Below, piece after piece: positions 8,615 through 17,006 of a stretch of DNA of 64,000 bases (position 1 is its first letter; every line of letters begins with the position of its first letter). The notes below the pieces were generated by a model that did not search any database, was not told where the DNA came from, and saw only the letters and a program-made list of their open reading frames with translations. A program made the translations under genes and the position numbers. Origin of the DNA: Thiocapsa sp. (GTDB lineage: Bacteria; Pseudomonadota; Gammaproteobacteria; Chromatiales; Chromatiaceae); the NCBI RefSeq assembly GCF_018399035.1, contig NZ_CP073760.1, positions 682,001 through 746,000 on the forward strand, in the 5' to 3' direction.

Positions 8615-9691
8615 TCAGAAGAAGAAGCCCTCGACGTCCGCGACCGTCTCCTCGACGGGCCTGGCGCACGCGGGCTCCGGCGGGTGGTCTTGCATGTCGA
8701 TGTCGTCGACCTCGATCGTCACCTCGCTGAACAAGGCGTCCATCTCGGCCTCGAAGTCCATCGCGGACTGCACGGCGAGCGGCGATGCGGCCACCGTCGT
8801 TTTACGCTCGGTCGGCAGCGGGACCACCTCGGCCTCCGTGTCTTCCGGGTCGCTCGCGCTCGGCATGCCGCCCTGCTGAACCGCCCACTGGCCCGCCCCG
8901 TGGCGTGCCATGCGCTCGGCGTCCGCGAGGAGCAGCGCGAGCCCCATGCCTTCGTTGAAGATCGGGCCGTCGATCGGGCCGTCCGGCAGGCGCGCGAACC
9001 AGTCATCGAGGGTGTCCACCACCGGATGGATCCGCCGGTCCACGAAGGACAGGCAGGCGAGCTTCTCGCGGATGCGTCGGAAGGTGCCGAGCGCACGGCG
9101 ATGCAGCTTCTCCTTGCCCTCGAAGCTGCCTTCGAGCTCGCGGGCCATCTGCTCGACTTCGGCGAAGATGCCGTCGCCGAGCCCCTGGACCTCCTCCTCG
9201 AGCGTCCCCGGTTGCTCCGCCGGGGCGATCCGCACGATCTGGTAGCCGAAGCGCAGACGCGTACCGACGACCTCCGCCGGCTCGATGGCTCGACGGATCG
9301 GCTCCTCCCAGGCGGGCAGATTGGAGATCCACTCCTCCAACGCCCGGTCGTAACCGGCCAGGAAGGCGCGGGTTTCCGTGTCGAACTCCACCTTCAGCAC
9401 GGCCAAGCTCTCGGCGATCGACTCGGCATGGGCGTGCGGCACGGCAAACCCGCCGAGAAAGCGGGTTCCGACCTGCAGGCAGGTGCGCTCCGCACCCTTC
9501 TTGATGCGGTGAAAAATCCTCAAAGGCTCGGGGTCGCAGACCCGTTTGGATCCCAGGGAGACCAGCTCCTCGGGCGGGACCTCGGTGCCGAGCTTCAGGT
9601 CTTCGGCGCGCAGTTTCTTGCGTCCGGACCAGATGGCGACGTTCAACATGACCAGAGTGATCCGGTCGGTGATATGGGTGATCGTGTGCAT
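8615..9691 (-). CDS. DUF3150-family protein
   Basis: 358 aa, starting MHTITHITDRITLVMLNVAIWSG, which matches the opening of DUF3150 proteins found beside CobS/CobT-like genes in conjugative elements. The middle (about 190-250) is helical and charged. The C-terminus is acidic and ends EGFFF, close to the GFYF ends of two neighbours. An overlapping longer frame starts at 9721, but the GGGAG site 6-10 nt before 9691 favours this start. The upstream 80 bp can form a strong hairpin (TCCCGG/CCGGGA) around that site. Function unknown. Confidence 0.75.
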   Translation of the reverse strand: MHTITHITDRITLVMLNVAIWSGRKKLRAEDLKLGTEVPPEELVSLGSKRVCDPEPLRIFHRIKKGAERTCLQVGTRFLGGFAVPHAHAESIAESLAVLKVEFDTETRAFLAGYDRALEEWISNLPAWEEPIRRAIEPAEVVGTRLRFGYQIVRIAPAEQPGTLEEEVQGLGDGIFAEVEQMARELEGSFEGKEKLHRRALGTFRRIREKLACLSFVDRRIHPVVDTLDDWFARLPDGPIDGPIFNEGMGLALLLADAERMARHGAGQWAVQQGGMPSASDPEDTEAEVVPLPTERKTTVAASPLAVQSAMDFEAEMDALFSEVTIEVDDIDMQDHPPEPACARPVEETVADVEGFFF

Positions 9692-9775
9692 ACGTGGGCT
9701 CCCGGGCGAACCGGGACGCACGCGATCGCCGGGCGGCGAAGACGTGCGCCGCGGTCGGCCGTGTGTCGAGATCGG

Positions 9776-10135
9776 TTAGAAGTAAAACCCGTCGTCTTCG
9801 CCCAACAGGGCGGCGATGTCGCGGGTTGGTTTGGGGTCGGGCGTTGGCGCAGCGGGTACGACGGGAGTCACCCGCTGATCCGGACCGTCCCGAGACAGGA
9901 GCACGACAGCCCCGGTCGCATCGATGTCCGCCCGGCCGACGGCGACGTAGCCCTTGAGCGTCTTCTCGCGTGCCCGCTCGAGTGCGACCTGCAACGGCTT
10001 GGATTGGGTTTGCCGCAGACGACCGGCCGGTCCCCAACGGATCTGCGCCGTCCCGTTGCCGAGATCGGCGTAGGCCCATTCCTTGGCGGTCCCGTCCCCG
10101 TGCTCGTAGCGATAGAGCCGATACAGCGGACTCAT
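9776..10135 (-). CDS. WGR-like domain protein with GFYF tail
   Basis: 119 aa. The core contains KEWAYADLGNGTAQIRWGPAG and RQTQSKP, a pattern like the WGR domain (K-W ... W-G-R ... Q), although the canonical Arg is replaced by Pro. A proline-rich linker leads to an acidic end, GEDDGFYF. It overlaps the AAA ATPase stop by 4 bp (ATGA), so translation is probably coupled. WGR domains bind nucleic acid or proteins in PARPs and DNA-repair proteins; the role here is inferred only from context. Confidence 0.6.
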   Translation of the reverse strand: MSPLYRLYRYEHGDGTAKEWAYADLGNGTAQIRWGPAGRLRQTQSKPLQVALERAREKTLKGYVAVGRADIDATGAVVLLSRDGPDQRVTPVVPAAPTPDPKPTRDIAALLGEDDGFYF

Positions 10136-11085
10136 GGTTTCGCACCCCAGTAGTCGCCGAAGACATCGGCGGCGATCCGGTGGATCGCCTCGCGCTGCTC
10201 CGGCTCCGCGCGGGCGGTCAAGGATTGCTCCAAGGCATACTCGAAGACGTTCGGTGCGCCTTTGAACGCCAGACTCAGCGTGGCCCAGCGCACCAGGGTT
10301 CGGGTGCTCATGGTCACGGTCAGCTCTCCGGATTCGGTACCGGCACCCAGGAACAGGCGCCGCACCTCCTCGGCCACGAGGATCATCTTCGCGATGATCT
10401 CCGCGGGCAGCTTCGGGACCGCCGCGGCGATCAGATCCTGTTCCGTCTCGGGCTCCGGATAGCCGACCTGCACCACCCGGAAGCGGTCCATGAAGGCGAG
10501 GTTCTGTCGCAGCACCCCTTGGTAGAGCCCCGAGCGGTCGCCGGCGCCGGCGGTATTGCCGGTCGCGACGACCCGGAACTTCGGATGGGGCCGGATCACC
10601 TCCCCGCCGTTCTCCGCGATCACCAGCGGATGGCCCTCGAGGATGTCGTTCAGACCCGCCAACTCGGCCGGGTCCATCAGGTCGCTCTCGTTGAGCACCA
10701 GGAGGTGCCCGTCGCGCGCCGCCGTGGACAGGGGTCCGTGGACGAAACGGGTGCTGCCATCGACCAATACGAACTGGCCGACCAGGGCCGCCAGCTCCAT
10801 GCGTCCGTGGCAGGTCACCGACTGCACCGGCCAGGCGAGCCGGGCGGCAATCTGCAGGATCAGGCTGGTCTTGCCCGATCCGGTCGGTCCGGTCAGGAAC
10901 AGGCCGTCGCCGCCGGCATCGTGCAGGAAGGCCAGCACGTCGCGCAGCAGCTCGGGTCTGAAGACATAGGGCTTGCGCACCGGAACGTGCGGGTGGGTGT
11001 CGTCGGCGAAACCGATCACTTCCAGACCCGGACGGGCCTTGACGTTGAAGGTGGTCGCGACATCGAAACGTTGGCTGGCGGTCAT
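10132..11085 (-). CDS. CobS/MoxR-like AAA+ ATPase
   Basis: 317-aa ATPase with Walker A GPTGSGKT (about residue 64), a Walker B region LLVLNESD, sensor 1 VVATGNTAG and an Arg-finger-rich C-terminus. The family is that of CobS, CbbQ and MoxR, which remodel or load partners together with VWA proteins such as 6719-8500. The start at 11085 (MTASQRFD) lies behind a leader with GGAGACC; the open frame continues upstream for 118 codons across the leader, which is not credible coding sequence. SXT/IncC-type elements carry an equivalent cobS gene. Confidence 0.85.
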   Translation of the reverse strand: MTASQRFDVATTFNVKARPGLEVIGFADDTHPHVPVRKPYVFRPELLRDVLAFLHDAGGDGLFLTGPTGSGKTSLILQIAARLAWPVQSVTCHGRMELAALVGQFVLVDGSTRFVHGPLSTAARDGHLLVLNESDLMDPAELAGLNDILEGHPLVIAENGGEVIRPHPKFRVVATGNTAGAGDRSGLYQGVLRQNLAFMDRFRVVQVGYPEPETEQDLIAAAVPKLPAEIIAKMILVAEEVRRLFLGAGTESGELTVTMSTRTLVRWATLSLAFKGAPNVFEYALEQSLTARAEPEQREAIHRIAADVFGDYWGAKP

Positions 11086-11175
11086 GGTGTGGTCTCCATC
11101 GGGTGGGTGAACCCGAGGAGACGCACGCCTCCCGTGGGGGGAGCGCAGGTCTCCCCGGGGGGCTTGGGTTACGGA
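11086..11175 (-). promoter_or_regulatory. structured 5' leader of the AAA ATPase gene (candidate radC-motif RNA)
   Basis: Upstream arm GGGGAGACC, central GCGTCTCC, then a perfect TCGGGT/ACCCGA hairpin, then TGGAGACCACACC and ATG. GTCTCC can pair with either GGAGAC copy. Nearly identical over its 3' half to the leader of the bet gene (13568-13660). Confidence 0.65.
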
Positions 11176-11377
11176 GGGTTGGGGTTGGCTGTGTCGCCGA
11201 GAGTCGGCCCGTTCAGCTCGCGGAGTCGTCATGTCCGGCAGGGACATCACGTCATTCGGCTGTCCGATCGCGACCGCGGCTCTGTCGGTCGGGACGGGAC
11301 AGCCGCCGGCCGGGGCCGGGGTGTCTTGGAATGGATCCGCGGATCCGGGGCCCGTCCTTGAGCCTGGATCCGCATGG

Positions 11378-12394
11378 CTAGAAGTAAAAGCCCATGTCGG
11401 TCTCGGTGGCGTGCCGCAGCGCTTCGACCTCGGCCTCACTGAACGGGACGCTTGCCGTGCCGTCCTTCAGGGTCGTGATCCTGACCCGGTCGGAGGACGC
11501 GCGGCGATAGCGCTCCAAGCGCATCGGATCGACATCGGGTGCAACGTCCGCGAGGGCGGCCTTGTAGTCGATCGCTCCGGCCACGGCGTAGCGCAGGACC
11601 CGCAGCCCGGCGCTCTCGCCCATCGCGAAGTCGCCCAGCAGGGCCACCAGTTGCGACTCGATGCCGTCCAGACCCGACCTCAGGGTCTTGAGCGCGGCAT
11701 CGACCTTGGCCTTCTCGGCCGCGAGCCTGCGGTACTCCCCGGACAGCCGCGTCCAGGTCGCCAGCTCCGTGCCGGACGGGGTGTAGAGATCCCGCTCGGG
11801 ATCGCGTTCGGGCTCCTGCTTCTTCTCCACGCGCGTCCGAAACTCCAGGCAGCGCGGCACCAGGGTGTCCCGGATGAAGGTCTCGTCGCGCGGGATGCGA
11901 AAGTCGACCGCGATGCCCGGCGCCCGATGAAACACCAGCCAGCCTTCGGCGGCGTCGGCGACATGGATCTGACACTGGACCTGATGCCAATAGAGGCGGT
12001 AAGCCTCCGAGGCGACCCCGTGCTCCAGGATCTGCAGATAGGTGCTCTCGTGCGGCACCTTGAGCTCGACCGGGATGCCGTTGTTGTCCAGGCCGTCGAA
12101 GGACGCGCGGATGACGGGATGGGTGTCGGACTCGCCGCAGAGCGGCAGCAGCAAGGTGTCGTGGCGCTCCTCGAAGCCCCGACGGGCGGTGTCTTCGAGC
12201 GAGGTGCCGCGGCGCACGACCGGGTTGCCGCTCAAGTCTTCGGGCAACAGCATCCCGATCTTCTCCGCCCACAGCCGCCACGGCGTCTTGTAGGGCGAGA
12301 CGCCGAGAACGGCCGCGGCATCCGAGGCCGAGACCCCGGCGTTACGCCAGACGTGCCACTCGGGGGTGCGTTGGGTGATGTCGATGACGTGCAT
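11378..12394 (-). CDS. YqaJ-type viral recombinase / lambda-exonuclease family nuclease
   Basis: 338 aa. The N-terminal TPEWHVWRNAGVSASDAAAVLG and SPYKTPWRLW segments are typical of YqaJ-like exonucleases. PD-(D/E)XK-type residues appear as ...ASFDGLDNNG and PVELKVP (about residues 105-125). Such an enzyme degrades one strand of duplex DNA to expose 3' single strands for a RecT/Bet annealase, which is the next gene upstream (12500-13567). The C-terminus ends TETDMGFYF. The start MHVIDIT at 12394 has AGGAGCACC upstream. Confidence 0.85.
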   Translation of the reverse strand: MHVIDITQRTPEWHVWRNAGVSASDAAAVLGVSPYKTPWRLWAEKIGMLLPEDLSGNPVVRRGTSLEDTARRGFEERHDTLLLPLCGESDTHPVIRASFDGLDNNGIPVELKVPHESTYLQILEHGVASEAYRLYWHQVQCQIHVADAAEGWLVFHRAPGIAVDFRIPRDETFIRDTLVPRCLEFRTRVEKKQEPERDPERDLYTPSGTELATWTRLSGEYRRLAAEKAKVDAALKTLRSGLDGIESQLVALLGDFAMGESAGLRVLRYAVAGAIDYKAALADVAPDVDPMRLERYRRASSDRVRITTLKDGTASVPFSEAEVEALRHATETDMGFYF

Positions 12395-12466
12395 GGGGTG
12401 CTCCTGAACAGAACGGGGCACCGTCCCCGAGGGGCAGCGCGTGCCCCCAGGGGTGGATGATCGGAA
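12395..12466 (-). promoter_or_regulatory. structured 5' leader of the exonuclease gene (candidate radC-motif RNA)
   Basis: Upstream arm GGGGGCAC, central GGTGCCCC, ribosome-binding arm GGAGCACC. The central strand pairs with GGGGCAC (7 bp) or with GCACC at the start codon. A CCCCT-CGGGG hairpin separates the first two arms. Confidence 0.6.
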
Positions 12467-12467
12467 T

Positions 12468-12493
12468 CCGATGACCGCCGTCCGTGGCGGTCA
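12468..12493 (-). terminator. hairpin after the bet gene
   Basis: Perfect ATGACCGCC/GGCGGTCAT inverted repeat a few bases beyond the bet stop codon (12500), without a U tract. Confidence 0.4.
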
Positions 12494-12499
12494 TGGGAG

Positions 12500-13567
12500 C
12501 TAGGCGGCTTCGGCGACGGGCGCCTCGGCGGCCTTGGCTTTCCTCGTGACGACCGACAACGCGGCCGCCTGCTCCAACTCGGCGAGGGCGTAGGCGAGAT
12601 GCACCCCGTTGAAACGGGCGCGGGCATAGTCCTCGGCCTGACCCCAAGCGCCGACCTTGCAGGCCCGCTCCACGAGCGTGGCGACCTGCTTGGCCACCTG
12701 CGCGTCGATGACGGCATCCCGCTGTGCGGGATCCGCCGGGGCGGTTGCGGAGACGGAGGTCTCGTCGGTTCCGTTTGGCCGAGCGGTGTCGACCGACGCG
12801 GTGTCGACGACTGTCGGACTCACCCGCGGTTGGATCGTGGTCGGTTGCGCGGTGACGATCTCGCCCTCGATCACGGCCCCGTCGACGGGGGCATGGCCCT
12901 CGATGGCCTTGCCTTCCATCTCCTCGGCGGTGTAGCCGGCTTCCTCGGGAAAGGCCGCCCGCAGGCTCGCGGCTTTGGCGCATTTGAGAAGCTGTCCCTT
13001 CGGACGCTTCTGCCACATCTCGTTCGGCACCTCCGCGCGGCCTTGTCGGGCATAGGTCTCCTCCCAGAAGACCATCTCGGAGAAGGGGCAGCGCACCCCG
13101 TTGACCATCCGATAGACCGTCGTTTCGGCCCACTCGGGGAAGGTCACGGTGACGGCGACCTCGGTCCATTTGTCGTCGCGCTTCACCGTCCCGGTGAAGG
13201 TCTTGGTCAGCTCCGGTCCGAACTGCGGCGAGTCGAGCCCGGCCCACAGGCCGGTGCGCGCCGCCGTGATCTGGACCTCGGCGATGCCGGGCCACACAGT
13301 TTCGACATAGCGCCCGAGCGCGGTCGACCACATGGAGACGACGTGCACCGGGCGCTTCATCACGTCCAGACCGCGCGCCTGGCAATAGCGCACGGCAAGG
13401 ATCACGCCCTCAGGGGTCTTGGCGTTGGGGAAGATCGAGTCGGCGAGCACCGCCCAGGTTCCGGCGTCCAGGCCGATCTCGGCGAGGACGCTCGGGGCGA
13501 CCGGGAGGCGGCTGGGGACGAGCGAGCTGGTCAAGGCTTGAGTCGGGTTGCTGCGGCGTGTAGCCAT
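12500..13567 (-). CDS. bet: RecT/Bet-family single-strand annealing recombinase
   Basis: 355 aa with the recognisable phage recombination protein Bet core: FPNAKTPEGVILAVRYCQARGLDV, RPVHVVSMW, WPGIAEVQITAARTG and LLKCAKAASLRAAFPEE (residues about 45-215). The remaining third is alanine- and threonine-rich linker. Bet binds single-stranded DNA and anneals complementary strands; with the YqaJ-type nuclease it forms a two-gene recombination pair like those of lambda and SXT. The start MATRRSNP at 13567 follows GGAGACCACGCC. It is the first gene of the minus-strand block. Confidence 0.88.
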   Translation of the reverse strand: MATRRSNPTQALTSSLVPSRLPVAPSVLAEIGLDAGTWAVLADSIFPNAKTPEGVILAVRYCQARGLDVMKRPVHVVSMWSTALGRYVETVWPGIAEVQITAARTGLWAGLDSPQFGPELTKTFTGTVKRDDKWTEVAVTVTFPEWAETTVYRMVNGVRCPFSEMVFWEETYARQGRAEVPNEMWQKRPKGQLLKCAKAASLRAAFPEEAGYTAEEMEGKAIEGHAPVDGAVIEGEIVTAQPTTIQPRVSPTVVDTASVDTARPNGTDETSVSATAPADPAQRDAVIDAQVAKQVATLVERACKVGAWGQAEDYARARFNGVHLAYALAELEQAAALSVVTRKAKAAEAPVAEAA

Positions 13568-13660
13568 GGCGTGGTCTCCATCGGGTGGGTGAACCCGAGG
13601 AGACGCACCTCTCCCCCGGGAGCGGCAGTCTCCCCGGGACGGGTGAGCCGGCAGGGCCGG
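13568..13660 (-). promoter_or_regulatory. structured 5' leader of bet (candidate radC-motif RNA)
   Basis: Upstream arm GGGGAGAC, central GCGTCTCC, inner hairpin TCGGGT/ACCCGA, then GGAGACCACGCC-ATG. Its 3' half is almost base-for-base the same as the leader at 11086-11175, showing that the elements are related by descent, not chance. Confidence 0.65.
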
Positions 13661-14204
13661 CGGTTGGTTTCGGCTGTGTTCGGGCAAACGCCCGGGGTCA
13701 GCGGCCCCGTCGGTCGGTCTCGCACATGGAGAACCGAGCGGATCGGTCGACAATCGCCTGTCCGCTGCGGGCCGTGCGGGCAACGGCCGCGGTCGGAGCG
13801 CAGGGGACAGGGGAATCGATGGGGTTCGGAGGAGGGCGTGCGGACGCATGGAGCGACACGGCGCGGTGTCGATCCTCGGGGTAAGGTCGGTGGGTTGCGG
13901 AGCGTTCGATGGAGACGGACGCGCGATCGGCACGGTTGGCCGTCGTCGGCACCCTGAAGGCGTGTGGCCTTCGCGACTGCATGCGATCAGGTCGACTTGG
14001 TTTCGGCTGTTACGTCCGGGCGGACGTTTCGGTTCGCAGGGGAGCCGCGGCCAGCTACCGCTTGTGTATTCCAGCGCAGGCGCACGGCGATTGCAAGGCC
14101 GTGATCGGGTCGAAAAGCAGCGTTTCGGAGGTCTTTTCCCCGGTGCGAGCGCGTTCGGGTCCGGGCTAGGCTGAAGACTCCGATCAGCCGCAAAGAGCAT
14201 CCCC
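13661..14204. other. intergenic region between divergent bet and DUF1845 genes
   Basis: About 540 bp without a convincing gene. It must hold the promoters of both the minus-strand DNA-processing block and the plus-strand DUF1845 gene. Several short frames occur on both strands but none has a family signature. Confidence 0.4.
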
Positions 14205-14825
14205 ATGCCCGCCCCGAGAGGTTACAGCCGCCCCGAATTCCACGTCCCCGTCACCCTGCAATCGGCACATGCCCACCGCGTCGTCGGCCGCAGCCTGATC
14301 CGTGTCGCGCGCGCCCTCTACGGGATCGACGTGGTGCTCCACGCGATCGGCGATGCCCGGCAGATGGAGGAGGTCGAGGGCCTGGTCGATGGCCTGCTCG
14401 GCGCCTTCGCCCAACGCTTGGACGAAGAGATCGCCCGCGTGGAGGCGTTGAAGAGCGCCAACGGCATCGCCGCCGTGCCGCGCTACACCAACCCGAGCCG
14501 GGTCACCTTCCGCATCTCCTCGCCCCAGCTCTCCCAATACGCCAACCTGATCCAGGCGCTGGACCGACTCACCGTCGGCATCGACACCCTCTGGCTGAGC
14601 GGCCTCTTCAGCAATCGTCAGCGCGCCGATGCGGTCTATACCTGGCGCAACGAGCTCCTCTCCGTCGGTCGACGCATCGTCGAAATCGAAGCGCGTGCCC
14701 GCGATTTCGCGCGGCGCCAAGGCAAGGAGGAGGAGATCGCCGCCGGGGATGCCGCGGCGAACTCCGTGGTGGTGTTGGACGAGGAGGGCGAGTTGGCGGG
14801 AGACGAGGAGGAGGTTGCCACGTAA
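14205..14825 (+). CDS. DUF1845 / PFL_4669-family conjugative-element protein (AcaB-like)
   Basis: 206 aa beginning MPAPRGYSRPEFHVPVTLQSAHAHRVVGRSL-type sequence, with YTNPSRVTFRISSPQLSQYANLIQALDRL in the centre and an acidic tail. I recognise the DUF1845 family, seen in ICEs (PFL_4669) and as AcaB, an activator of IncC transfer genes. A regulatory role is therefore plausible but inferred. It is divergent from bet. Confidence 0.7.
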   Translation: MPAPRGYSRPEFHVPVTLQSAHAHRVVGRSLIRVARALYGIDVVLHAIGDARQMEEVEGLVDGLLGAFAQRLDEEIARVEALKSANGIAAVPRYTNPSRVTFRISSPQLSQYANLIQALDRLTVGIDTLWLSGLFSNRQRADAVYTWRNELLSVGRRIVEIEARARDFARRQGKEEEIAAGDAAANSVVVLDEEGELAGDEEEVAT

Positions 14826-15006
14826 TCAGCATCCCCGACGCTCCGTAGATCCGGTCATGGCGATCGCCGACGTTCGCCTGTTGTCCTGTGCCTGCGGTTC
14901 GAGCGTCAGGCGGGCAGGCCACTTGATCGGAGTCGGCGTCGTCGACTCGTCACCAAGACCGCGTCGCCGTCGTTGCGCGGTCGCCCTATGAGGCGGTCCC
15001 CGGCCA

Positions 15007-15843
15007 TTACGGGGTCGGCACAGTCTGGTCCAGCCACTGACCGACGGTCTCGATCAAGGGCTCTTCATATCCCTCGAAGAAATGGTCTGCGCCGGGGATC
15101 TGCACCTGATGATAGCCGGGGTTCGCAGCGGCGGTCTCGGCGCGCTCCCGGGCCCCCGAGACGACCGCCGGCAGATCATTCTCGCCGAACAGGTCGAGCA
15201 TCGGGATGGTGATCCTGCGCACCAATTCGACGTTGTCGCGACCGGCCTGAAGTCCGCTGCTGGACATGCCGATGGCCACATAAGCATCGACGTCGTCGGG
15301 ACGGGCGGCGAGAGCGTCGTTGACCATGGTGGCGCCGAGACTGTGCGCGACGATGACGATGCGCTCGGCGCCATGTGCCTTCAGATAGGCGACGGCGGCA
15401 GCGAGGCGGGGAGCACTTTCGGCAATGAGCGGCGCGTAATCGGCCCCGGTCGCCTCGTTCGCCAGGACCGGCATCTGAATGGCGAGGGTGCTCCATCCGT
15501 CGCGGGGCAGAGCGGTGCGCAGCGGATAGACCACCTGTGGCCAGTTGGGGTGAACGCCGATGCCGTGCACGATGATCGCACCCCGGCCCGCGTCCTCTTC
15601 GGCCTCGGTATAAAGCCCGAGGAAGGTCGCCTCGCCGGCCGTGAGATCGACGGCCTCGCCGTCCATCAGGCTGTCGACGATCTGCTCGCGCCACCGCAGC
15701 TCTTTGCCGAGATCCGAGCCGGTCGTTTGGATCGGCGCAGCGGTGGTGTCGGCATGGATCGGTCCGCTCGGACTGGCAACGACCAAGGCGAGCAAGATGG
15801 ACAGGGTGGGCAGGGTGGGCAGGGTGGTCGGTGTCTTCGTCAT
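15007..15843 (-). CDS. exported alpha/beta hydrolase, DUF3530-like
   Basis: 278 aa. An N-terminal signal peptide (MTKTPTTLPT ... HADTTA) contains a TLP repeat. The hydrolase core shows the nucleophile elbow AHSLGAT, preceded by ERIVIV, an aspartate in LDLFGENDLP and a histidine in GADHFFEGYE, a full Ser-Asp-His set. Fits the DUF3530 / dienelactone-hydrolase-like proteins. A strong AGGAGG lies 8 nt before the ATG at 15843. Nothing ties it to transfer functions; it may be cargo. Confidence 0.75.
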   Translation of the reverse strand: MTKTPTTLPTLPTLSILLALVVASPSGPIHADTTAAPIQTTGSDLGKELRWREQIVDSLMDGEAVDLTAGEATFLGLYTEAEEDAGRGAIIVHGIGVHPNWPQVVYPLRTALPRDGWSTLAIQMPVLANEATGADYAPLIAESAPRLAAAVAYLKAHGAERIVIVAHSLGATMVNDALAARPDDVDAYVAIGMSSSGLQAGRDNVELVRRITIPMLDLFGENDLPAVVSGARERAETAAANPGYHQVQIPGADHFFEGYEEPLIETVGQWLDQTVPTP

Positions 15844-16533
15844 CGGTTGGCCTCCTGTGGTGTGCGGATCTCGGTGCGGCGGGGGCGCATCTTCTCGACA
15901 CACCGCCCCGTGGAAGCTCGCGAGTCTCCTCGGATTCAGGCGCATCGCCCTTTTCGGCTCGGGGATGCTCTGTGCTCCGAACGATCACCATAGACCGGGG
16001 TCGGGCTTGGCGCGAGTCAGGCTCTCTTCGATCCGGTCCCGCAGGAACGCGGTGCTAGAAGGGCTGCAGATCAGCGGCCGGCCAATACCCAATCAAGACG
16101 CACAGGCTCGGCCATCGGGCGTCCTCATGGCTCCTCTACGGGTCAGTGGGGCGAGCCAACCCAGTGCCGCTTGGCCCCGCAACCGGTGAATGCCGGAGAG
16201 ACCACGGGTGACCGTTCGATCCTGATACCGGTCACCCGCCGCCCGGCGACCGACGGACCGGTCACGACCCACAGACACTGGTGCATTGCCGGACGGGGTC
16301 CGCAGTCGAGCGGGCAGCGGACACCCGTCGCGGCATTGAATCACAGATCCTGTCCCCGGAACCCGTCGGATTTGAGAAACCGCTGCGGCGCCGCCGCACG
16401 GCGTGCGGCCCGTTCCCGAACGGTGCCGGCGATCCTGCGCGCAGGGTGTCCTTTCCTGTCATACTGCGCCGCGCGACCCCCGCGGCGTTCCTCGACGCGC
16501 TGTCCGGGTTCAGCGACGAGGCGGAGACGGCAC
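15844..16533. other. intergenic, no gene recognised
   Basis: 690 bp between the hydrolase and the first LRR-type gene. Short frames exist on both strands but lack family signatures and consistent start signals. Confidence 0.4.
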
Positions 16534-16992
16534 ATGACGGACGACACGAAGCACCCCTTGGTCCCCCGGCCCGCTGCGGACATCGCCGCGCCGGGGCGGC
16601 GCACCCCTCGCGTCGTGGCGGCGGTGACCGGGGACATCCTGGCGCGCGCCCGGGCGCAGGATCTCGACGCGGCCCGGGTTCCCCTCGGGGAAGCACCTAC
16701 GCGCTTCCTGAGCGCCAGCACCTGTACGCCTGAAGACATCGGCGTACCGATGACCATCGTGGCATGCTTTGTTGATGCGCCGATGCCCGATGGCAAGGAG
16801 AAGCTTCAGCTGCGCCTGCAGCACCGAGGCGCTCTCATTGGCTATACCTGCAACGGTCGTGCTGCCATGGCGCTGGTGCTTGCCGGTTGTGAAGAGGAAG
16901 CAGATGCAGTTGGCATGCGTGTCGAATTCGGTTTGATCGACGTCACTGAGCACAATGGCTTCGACAAGTCGTTGACAATCAAGGTTTTGTAG
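16534..16992 (+). CDS. chimeric protein: LRR-gene N-terminal module joined to an unrelated C-terminus
   Basis: 152-aa frame. The first 48 residues (MTDDTKHPLVPRP ... ARAQDLDAAR) are virtually identical to the start of the LRR protein at 19642, including the GGAGACGGCAC ribosome-binding site. After about base 16692 the sequence switches to a different, less GC-rich segment encoding TIVACFVDAPMPDGKEK ... KSLTIKVL and a stop. The displaced LRR part resumes at 17007. The new segment's family is not recognised. Looks like replacement of the C-terminal part with the old one left behind as an orphan. Confidence 0.5.
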   Translation: MTDDTKHPLVPRPAADIAAPGRRTPRVVAAVTGDILARARAQDLDAARVPLGEAPTRFLSASTCTPEDIGVPMTIVACFVDAPMPDGKEKLQLRLQHRGALIGYTCNGRAAMALVLAGCEEEADAVGMRVEFGLIDVTEHNGFDKSLTIKVL

Positions 16993-17006
16993 AAATCCCT
17001 ACTCGG

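Noticed and set aside
7220-10153. 977-aa plus-strand open frame
   Set aside because: Runs antisense across three well-supported minus-strand genes; a high-GC shadow.
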